A stretch of DNA of 10,358 bases from Treponema sp. (lineage in GTDB: Bacteria; Spirochaetota; Spirochaetia; Treponematales; UBA12059). Where the stretch lies: NCBI GenBank assembly GCA_012517645.1, contig JAAYUR010000453.1, forward strand, positions 1 to 10,358. Direction: 5' to 3'. The notes beneath the pieces were generated by a model, which was given only the letters and a program-made list of their open reading frames with translations, did no database searches and was not told the origin of the DNA. Positions 1-6,900 of the stretch are shown here, piece by piece (the first letter of the stretch is position 1; every line of letters starts with the position of its first letter). Position numbers and translations under genes: made by a program.

Positions 1-22
1 CACGCCAAGGCCGAGGATGCAT
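1..22 (-). CDS. Start of a fourth operon gene (partial, seven codons)
   Basis: An ATG at 22-20 opens a frame reading MHPRPWR up to the left edge of the window. It is called as a gene because a perfect GGAGG lies nine bases upstream and overlaps the TAG stop of the preceding Ig-domain gene. The neighbouring gene starting at 2927 has the same motif and the same nine-base spacing. The 13-base gap after the previous stop fits translational coupling in one transcript. Seven codons are too few to assign a product; whether the frame stays open beyond the window cannot be seen. Confidence 0.6.
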
Positions 23-31
23 TGCCTGCTA

Positions 32-36
32 CCTCC
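32..36 (-). promoter_or_regulatory. Ribosome binding site GGAGG of the gene starting at 22
   Basis: On the minus strand the sequence reads TAGGAGG, so the Shine-Dalgarno core shares one base with the stop codon of the upstream Ig gene. The spacing to the ATG is nine bases. It is the main evidence that a further gene begins at the window edge. Confidence 0.65.
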
Positions 37-2927
37 TACCGTGATGGAGTAGGTATCTCACGCGCCACGGAGGCGGCTGCCCGAGCAGAGCGTACCAAGT
101 TCAATACCGAGGTATTGCCGGCCGCGTCTTTGGCGATCATGCGTAGATTGTACGTTCCGTTGGGCAGAGAGGAGATGTCCAAGGAATCCAGTACGACCAG
201 ACGGGGCTCGACTTCAAAGCGAAGGGGTTTCGGGGTTCCCGACAGGGCAGACAGTTCGAAGGCCAGGGTTTCAACTCCCGTATTGTCGCTCAACTGTCCC
301 GATACGCGGAGCTTCGCCTCGGTTATCCTTCCGTCCGAGGGTTCCCCCAGCGAAATCACCGGAGGGGTGTTGTCGATGGTCAACAAGGAGGACACCCTGG
401 ATTCTACGCCGAAGGAGTCCGAGGCTATAACGAGGACCGAGTACACGCCGTCCTTGTAGGCATTGGTGTTGAGCGAAAGGCTCCAGGAATCCGTCCCCTC
501 CGCGGTCTGGAAGGTGGTGCCGTTGTCCAATGAGACTCGAACCCAGGCAATGCCGTTTGGGTCCCGGGCGGTGCCCCTCAGGACGGTCAACCCGCGATTG
601 AACACCTTGATCGGGGGAGCCGTCACCGCCACCGTCGGAGAGCTCGTGCTGACACGGATGACAGCCGAAGAAGGCGGACCCACCCGACCGTAGACATCCT
701 CCGCGTAGACTTCGATTTTCTGCTCGCCGTCCCGGACAGCCGACAAGGGAACCTCGATCCGGAAGCTCTGCTCCATCTCCAACCGCGAGTAAGCGCCGGA
801 TCCTATTCGCCAGTATACGGCGGCGACGCCGTCATCGTCGAACGCCATGCCGGAGACGCTGAAATCCCCGGTTATGACCTCTTGATCACGGGGAAGGTTC
901 AACTGAACGAAGGGCAGGTCTCTCATGGCATCCACCGCGGCCCCGCTCGTCGCGGTTCCGACATTACCCGCCGCATCCACGGCCCGGACACCGACCACGC
1001 CTCCCGCTTTCTGCAAAGCGGTAAAGTCCACCACGACGGAATAGGCAGCGCCCGCGGGGAGCGGAACCGTCTTCAGTTGGTTGTAGCTCTTCCCGTCCAG
1101 GGTATAGGAGACTTCAGAGATCGGAGCCTTCGAGAAGACCTCCCCGGAAACGGTGACGCTCCCGTTTACGACCTCCCCCGACCGGGGGGAATAGATGCGC
1201 ACTTCCGGAACGGCGGTATGGCGATTGAGGGGGTGATAGACGGGGGAGGCCGCCATTCCGTCGACCAGGGTTCTAAGCTCCAGATGCATCGGCCCGTCGG
1301 GCAGGGCTCCCGGCGTCACGTTGACGGAGAACGCCCCTCCGGATCCCAGGGGTATTTCCTGCCAGGGTTCCTCGGGACCCGATCGATACTCCAAGCGGGT
1401 GCCGGGGAAGGCTTCCACGGTTCCCGCAAGATCAAAATCGCCCTTGAGGTAGGAGTAGGGCTCGGGGCTGCGTACGGAGATCAGGGAAGGCGCCGGAGGA
1501 GGAGGCATGACCATACCCGAGGGCGGATACGGGCGCGCCACCCGAACCCGGAGCTCTTCACCCGGGATGCCGTCCGCCCCCCGGGCACGGAGACGAAGCT
1601 CGGTCCGTCCTGGACCGATATCCGCGGCGGGGATGCGGAACCCCGGCTTCGCGGGATATTCCTTGCCGCCTTCGACTTGTACGGACTCAACGCCGGAGCC
1701 CCCCGTCACATACCCGTAGATCGCACCGTCCGGAGGGAGAGCCGCGAGCGCCGACTCTCCGGGATAGGCGATCTTGACCCTTGGAACCGAGGATGCGAGA
1801 TCGTACACATAACCTCGGGAGATCACCGAGCGGTTCCCGCTTCGATCGGTCGCCACGATCCGAAGATCCACGGACCGACCCGTGCCGGGAGGAAGCTGAA
1901 TATCCGCCGTCCAGAAAGGATCCCCGGGTCTCATCTCGATTTCCTGGACGGACTTTCCGATCTCCCAGGAAAGGCTTTTCACCCCCACCACATCCTTCAT
2001 GGTGCCGGTGACCCGGAACGAACGAGAGATCTCGACCCCCTTTTCCGGCCAGAGTATATCCAGCTCCGGGGGCTGATTATCCACGAAAAAGAGGACCGGA
2101 TGGATCACCGCGGCTCCGGTTCCGTCCACGGCCCGGACCTGATAGATCGCCGCGCCGTCCGGAAGCTTGGAACTCTGGACCGGAAAGGAGAAGCTGACCG
2201 CCGTCTCGCCCCGGGAGGACCGAAAGCCGAGATCCTGGAAGGTCGCACCCCCGTCTACGCTCAGCGAAAGCCGAGCTATGCCGTTCGCGTCATCCGCGGT
2301 GCCCTCGAAGACCACGGTTCCTCGGATGAGAGCTCCCGCCTCGTGGGATCGGATACGGACCGAGGGGGGCGATCGATCCAAGACGAAGGAGACCGTCGTC
2401 GCAGGCCCCTCCGTTCCCCTGGGGTCGAACGCACGGGCGGTCAGAGTGTGCCGGCCGTCCGGTATGGAGGCGGCGTCCAGGGTGCCACTCCAGTATTCGG
2501 AGCCCTCCGCGGGGATAAAATCGCCTCCGTCGACCTTGATCTCCACCTTCTCGACCCCGATCCGGCCTCCCGCGATGCCGATTACGTGAATATCCCTTCG
2601 AAGCACGGCTCCTTTGTCAGGATAGATGACCCGCGCGGTCGGCAGTCCCACGGACGGGTCGATGCGGATATTGTACGGTCCCACTAGGGCTTCGTTTCCC
2701 GCGGAATCCCTGGCTCGGATAACGACATTATGAGTCCCGGTTTTCGATCCGGTCAGGTCGAATTCGCGCAGCCACACTGCGGTTCCCGTCGTTTCCTGCC
2801 AAGTATCCTCCGGCGTTCCGTTCGCCCAGATCTTCGAAGTTCCGACCAGGATGAGAGCCGTAAATGCGGCGCCCTGGATCGCCCGTTTTAAGACGGCCGA
2901 GAGGGCGGAGCTAGTCAGAGTTCGCAT
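36..2927 (-). CDS. Secreted multi-domain bacterial Ig-like protein, 963 aa
   Basis: The start is set at the ATG at 2927, not the in-frame ATG at 2969, because GGGAGG sits nine bases before 2927 and this start gives a clean signal peptide: basic n-region with K and R, hydrophobic core AAFTALILVG, likely cleavage after IWA at residue 35. The mature chain opens with the back half of an Ig-like domain (about 36-90). Nine fuller domains follow, at roughly 95-184, 186-284, 286-377, 381-467, 484-571, 573-667, 670-760, 763-853 and 855-950. Typical marks are P-x-V strand starts, a DDxxG turn, a D-G-x-H/Y strand, A-x-D-x-x-G-N near the end, and D-N-x-P-P linkers. A proline-rich hinge (467-480) divides the chain. 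There is no cysteine, lipobox, LPXTG or recognisable C-terminal sorting motif. The role is probably an exported stalk, adhesin or scaffold; this is inferred from domain type only. Confidence 0.93.
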   Translation of the reverse strand: MRTLTSSALSAVLKRAIQGAAFTALILVGTSKIWANGTPEDTWQETTGTAVWLREFDLTGSKTGTHNVVIRARDSAGNEALVGPYNIRIDPSVGLPTARVIYPDKGAVLRRDIHVIGIAGGRIGVEKVEIKVDGGDFIPAEGSEYWSGTLDAASIPDGRHTLTARAFDPRGTEGPATTVSFVLDRSPPSVRIRSHEAGALIRGTVVFEGTADDANGIARLSLSVDGGATFQDLGFRSSRGETAVSFSFPVQSSKLPDGAAIYQVRAVDGTGAAVIHPVLFFVDNQPPELDILWPEKGVEISRSFRVTGTMKDVVGVKSLSWEIGKSVQEIEMRPGDPFWTADIQLPPGTGRSVDLRIVATDRSGNRSVISRGYVYDLASSVPRVKIAYPGESALAALPPDGAIYGYVTGGSGVESVQVEGGKEYPAKPGFRIPAADIGPGRTELRLRARGADGIPGEELRVRVARPYPPSGMVMPPPPAPSLISVRSPEPYSYLKGDFDLAGTVEAFPGTRLEYRSGPEEPWQEIPLGSGGAFSVNVTPGALPDGPMHLELRTLVDGMAASPVYHPLNRHTAVPEVRIYSPRSGEVVNGSVTVSGEVFSKAPISEVSYTLDGKSYNQLKTVPLPAGAAYSVVVDFTALQKAGGVVGVRAVDAAGNVGTATSGAAVDAMRDLPFVQLNLPRDQEVITGDFSVSGMAFDDDGVAAVYWRIGSGAYSRLEMEQSFRIEVPLSAVRDGEQKIEVYAEDVYGRVGPPSSAVIRVSTSSPTVAVTAPPIKVFNRGLTVLRGTARDPNGIAWVRVSLDNGTTFQTAEGTDSWSLSLNTNAYKDGVYSVLVIASDSFGVESRVSSLLTIDNTPPVISLGEPSDGRITEAKLRVSGQLSDNTGVETLAFELSALSGTPKPLRFEVEPRLVVLDSLDISSLPNGTYNLRMIAKDAAGNTSVLNLVRSARAAASVAREIPTPSR
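1488..1529 (-). other. Proline-rich hinge between Ig domains
   Basis: Residues 467-480 of the 963 aa protein read YPPSGMVMPPPPAP, between the fifth (counting the half domain) and sixth Ig units. All other linkers in this protein are short D-x-x-P-P type. It is probably a stiff or flexible joint dividing the stalk into two arms of about five domains; no function beyond that can be read. Confidence 0.65.
2658..2822 (-). other. Half Ig-like domain at the mature N-terminus
   Basis: Residues 36-90 of the 963 aa protein match only the second half of the repeat: the tryptophan strand, the strand with G-T-H-N-V-V-I-R, then ARDSAGN and the closing strand. The front half, with the P-x-V strand and the DDxxG turn seen in the other domains, is missing, and the signal peptide takes its place. 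Confidence 0.7.
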
Positions 2928-3975
2928 ACCGTTGAGCCTCCCAAACGAAGGAACTATCGATCCAGGCATTTTGCGCGGTATGGGCCAAGGGTGTCGCCGG
3001 CTTCGCGTCGGGTACGGCGGGCACCCACCTCAGTATTTCGGCGAGCAGGGATTGCGTCTCGGGTTTTCGCAGCCAGTCGAGCGCCCCTGCGGCCTTGCCG
3101 TCTAACTTCCCGATTCCGAGAGGGACGGCCCAGAGGACACGGGCTTGCAGTCCGAACTCGTTCCACCCCTGCGGGATGGGGAACGGATCCGCGGAAAGGG
3201 CGCTTGTCCGATCTCCGGGGAACGCCTGGATCCTGCTCAGGGGCGCATAGACCCAAGCGGTTTCGGCGCCGAACAGTCTCGGCCAAACGTCCTCCCATCT
3301 GTAGGTCTGGGTCCCGGGCTGAAACCGCCCGCTGCGGGGTAGAAGCCTCATCCCCTCGACCCATTTTCCGGGATCCCGGGAAAAGACGCCCGGATTGATC
3401 TGGAGCTCCTGGGCCGTCCATGCCCACAGGGCTTCGGCCTCGCCTCCCGGCAGCAGAAGGTTGCCCGTCCCATCGCCTTGAGCCTCCAGACGATCCCGGG
3501 TCAAGGGCGGAGTCCCGTGTCGGCGGAAGACCAGCCACGGGTCCGCGGCAAGGGCCAGGGCTCCGTCCAAGGATCGGGAACGGGACAGGTTCCACCGCAC
3601 GACGGGAAGCGGGATACCCCCGTCCGCGCCCGGCGGCGCCAATCCGTCCTTGTCGGCCGTGACAAGAATGGCCCGGCGAACCCGACCGGTACCTAAATCC
3701 TTTTCGGAGTCGAACTCCACGATCCGCCACCGGGGCGCGCCGGAAGCCCTCTGGAGAAGGAGTTCCCATGCCGGGACGAATTCCTTTTCCACCAAAAAGA
3801 CCGGTCGGGGCCAAGCCGACAACAATGCTGCCGCCGCGGCAAGTAGGAGTACGGCCGAGAACGCGTCGAGAATTCGGAGACGCCGTAACCCGAAGAGGAT
3901 GGGGCTGGATCTCCGAATCGACCGGGGTGAGGCAGAGACACGCTCTTTTCCTTTCAAAGCCTCATCCTTTCTCAC
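2911..3975 (-). CDS. Membrane-anchored protein resembling an extracellular solute-binding protein, 354 aa
   Basis: The start is GTG at 3975, whose GTGA overlaps the TGA stop of the giant upstream gene by four bases. No clear Shine-Dalgarno precedes it, so translation is probably coupled. The N-terminus is very basic (residues 1-34, with RRLR just before the helix), followed by one membrane helix at about 35-54, placing the rest outside the cytoplasm. The part around 296-323 (AGALDWLRKPETQSLLAE and then RWVPAVPDAK) resembles the C-terminal signature of ABC-type extracellular solute-binding proteins (COG1653-like: a helix ending in a 'pe-Q' motif, then W-x-P-V). The region near 60-100 could be a shortened first lobe. 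No cysteine or lipobox is present and no permease gene is adjacent, so import is doubtful; a structural or sensing partner of the flanking Ig proteins is more plausible. The reading frame is secure and the family call tentative. Confidence 0.85.
   Translation of the reverse strand: MRKDEALKGKERVSASPRSIRRSSPILFGLRRLRILDAFSAVLLLAAAAALLSAWPRPVFLVEKEFVPAWELLLQRASGAPRWRIVEFDSEKDLGTGRVRRAILVTADKDGLAPPGADGGIPLPVVRWNLSRSRSLDGALALAADPWLVFRRHGTPPLTRDRLEAQGDGTGNLLLPGGEAEALWAWTAQELQINPGVFSRDPGKWVEGMRLLPRSGRFQPGTQTYRWEDVWPRLFGAETAWVYAPLSRIQAFPGDRTSALSADPFPIPQGWNEFGLQARVLWAVPLGIGKLDGKAAGALDWLRKPETQSLLAEILRWVPAVPDAKPATPLAHTAQNAWIDSSFVWEAQRYANSD
2937..2942 (-). promoter_or_regulatory. Ribosome binding site GGGAGG of the 963 aa Ig gene
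   Basis: GGGAGG lies nine bases upstream of the ATG at 2927, inside the last codons of the preceding gene. It decides the start in favour of 2927 over the ATG at 2969, where I see no comparable motif and which would add 14 residues before the signal peptide. Confidence 0.75.
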
Positions 3976-6900
3976 GGCGCCGGCGGTTGAAGTTTAGCGT
4001 ACTCGATGCGGTCCGCGAGCCACGCGACCACGGGAAGATTCGCGGTACCATTCGTGTAGACGTTCAATTGTGTGCGGTTGAACTGCTCGATCCCTCCCTT
4101 GGGGACGGTCATGGCAGGAACCGCCGCCACTTCCCAGTTTCCCGTGTACTCTTCGCTTGCGTCCGCGCCGGGTTCGATGATGTTTTCCGCGGCGGTCCGT
4201 CCGTTCGCGGCCACCGGATACGCAAGACGTATGGAGTTCCGGGTCCCGCTGTAGGAGTCGGAATAGAAAGCGACGTAGGGCAGTTCGTCGATCACGAAGA
4301 CGTTGGTCCGGGTACCCACGGAGAACCGGTTGTCGACGACGATCTTGGTGATCGCCTTCGTCGCCCAGTCGATCTGCGCGAACTTCAAGGCCGTTTCCGC
4401 GGCGTCGTGGTACGCCAAATAAAGGTAAGTGAAACCGCCGCGCTGTCCGACGGCTATGGATACATGGGACCCCGTCAGCACGCTGTCATCTACGGTCATT
4501 TCCGTCCAAGTCCCGGCCCCGCTCTGGTTGTTCGCGTTCCATGCGTTCCCGGAGTACTGGAGCTTGAGGGCTCCGGAGCTCTCGTCAAAATAGGCGACCG
4601 CTATCTCGCTCGCCCCGATCTTGACCATGTCGAAATACTCGCTGCTGGCGTTGGCCGTGTTCGGGATGACCTGGACCTGGGCTGCCCGGGAGGAGTCATT
4701 GGCTGGCTGGGTGAGGTTCGATGCGGTCGCGCTTGTCGAACGGAAGGAAACAAAGGAGAGCTCACGGTGAGAAGGGTGGGAATCATAGTAGGCGATATAA
4801 ATGTTGGCGGCCGTGTCCGGTCCTTCGACGATCAGCTTGGGATACCGGATCCTGTTCATCTGCCGGCTGGTATAATCCAGGCCGAAGATCTCGAAGAAGT
4901 TTGTATTCGCCGCGGGTGCAGAGGGATCGGTGTTCACCAACGCCGTGGCGGTATTGTTGTCCGGATTCAGGTACAAGTACCCCATATCGTTTCCAGAAAA
5001 AGCATCTTCCACGGAAAGAATCCAGTACCGGCCTCCGGGATACTGGGCCAGGGCGGTATGCCGCTCAAACCATCGGCCCCCTTTTCTTGTGGTCGTCGTA
5101 TCGTTCGTCGTCCTATAGGTATACCCGTCGTTGTCGTTCGCGTAGCTGAAAATGGGCTGGTTTCCGTTCATGACCATGGAAGGATAATAGAAAGTCTGAT
5201 TGGTGACCGCAGGCAAGACTTGGGTTAGGCTCCAGTTCGTCAAATACCGATCATCGGTCCACAAGAGCGAACGCGGATCTCCGACAACAGCTTCCGAGTG
5301 GTATGACCGGTCCGGATCGTTAAGATTGTTGATGCTGGGTATGCCGTTTACGAAGAGGGTCAGATAACCGGAAAGGTTGAAGCTCTTCCGGATATCGACT
5401 GTTGTGCTTGTCGTCGCTGCGACGGTGAGGTTCGTGGTACCGGGTTGGGTATCGATGGGTACTGAACTTACATGGGCTACCGCCCCCGAGAGATTGAACC
5501 CGCTGGCCCGGAAGAAGTTCGTGGCATGGTACTCGATGCTGTACCGCCCTCGGGAACTCCGGATCACCGTATCGGACAAACCTCCCTGACCCGCGGGGTT
5601 GGAGATCTTCGTTATATACGGCACCACATCCACCGTGATATCCCCCGTGGAGGTGTTGCCCCCCGAGGGTCCCGCGTCGTAGGCCGTGAAGGTCACGGTG
5701 ACGTTCGAGGCGGTCACGGTGGAGAGGGCAGAGGAGTTCCAGGCGAACTTCCAGTTGAGCACGTGACCGTAGGTCTCCGTCACCGCCTGGCTTCCGGCCT
5801 CCGCCTCGAAACCCCAGTCGGAGGTCCCGGCGGCCACGTCGGCCAGGGTCCGTCCCGGACCCGCCGCGGAGAGGGCCGACCCGTCCCAGAGGGCGATGTC
5901 GAAGGCGGCCCCCCCGTTGTACCCGGGGATCCGGGCCGTTATGCGGGCTATCCTCTGGTTATCCACAGCCTTGCCCAGGAAGACGATCTTCCCGCTGACA
6001 TCCGCGTCCCCGTCCTCGGAATGGGCTGCGTACTGAGCGTACCCGTGCTTGACGAGGGAAGCCCCGCTGCCGGTGGTGACGAGGTTTTCCGTGTAGGCGT
6101 CCACGTCTATCAGCGCCTTGTCCGCGTCGGAGAAGCTGGCCGGGGATGTGTATTTACGGCCGAAGGGGGCCGCGGTTATGCCGGGCGCAAGCTCGTCCAC
6201 ATTGTCTATGTTCAGGCCGATCACTACCGCGTCGGCCAGCTGGTCCGCCTCCGTTCCCGCGGCCACGGTGGTGTCGTACACCTTCACCACGAACCGGGCC
6301 TCGTTGGCCGCTGCCGTGTCGGGCATGCCCGTGAAGTCGTCCAGGGTCAGGCTGGCCGAGGTGTAGGGCGCGGAGTTCTTCTGCACGACCGTGTACCCCG
6401 TCGCGGTGCCGGATCCGGCACCCGGGCCGACGGCCACGAAGGTCGTGCCCGCCAGGTTGTCCGGGGCGCCCAGGAGGGTCCAGTCGGTGGTTCCGGCGGT
6501 CTCGATCGTATAGACGCCGCCCGAAACCAGCGCGGCGGCGCCGACGGACGCCGTCCCGGTTACGTACCCGATAGAATATCGGTTCGGCAGGTTTCCGCCG
6601 GTGTTCTCCACCGTGAAGGCCAGGCGCTCGTTGCGGACCGTGAAGTTCGTCGTCCCGTAAGCCGCCGCGATCCGGCGGCTCTCCCCGGAGGCGATGTCCC
6701 CGACCGTGCCGTCTCCGTCCACGTCCGTGCCGATGACGACTCCGCTGATCCGGGGCGCGTTGTTCCGGATATAGATCCCTTGGACGTACCGGGTCGCGTT
6801 TCCTGCACGGTCGATGACGACGAAGTGGACGTCCACGGGACCGTCTCCGAGCTGGTTCGTATCGTAGACGGCGTACCAGTTCTTGTAGATCCCGTCGTCG

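Noticed and set aside
882..2687. A 601-codon open frame on the plus strand
   Set aside because: It is antisense to the 963 aa Ig gene, Arg/Gly/His-rich and without a recognisable domain, signal peptide or convincing start.
2928..2969. Upstream ATG at 2969 as the start of the second Ig protein
   Set aside because: It would add 14 residues ahead of an otherwise ideal signal peptide and lengthen the overlap with the previous gene; the GGGAGG at nine bases supports 2927.
2954..3814. A 286-codon minus-strand frame overlapping the 354 aa gene
   Set aside because: It is Arg/Gly/Pro-rich out-of-frame translation of the same DNA; the 354 aa frame has the membrane helix, the overlap with the upstream stop and a family-like C-terminus.
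3976..4000. Terminator or promoter between the giant gene and the 354 aa gene
   Set aside because: The genes overlap by four bases and the GC-rich run CCGCCGGCGCC just before the start lies inside the coding sequence, with no following T-run.
3768..5228. A 486-codon open frame on the plus strand spanning the junction of two genes
   Set aside because: It is antisense to two well-supported genes and shows no domain features; the shadow explanation suffices.
3975..5270. Sialidase or other glycoside hydrolase assignment for the C-terminal region
   Set aside because: No Asp-box repeats, arginine triad or other catalytic set could be seen; only the propeller-like strand repetition is supported.
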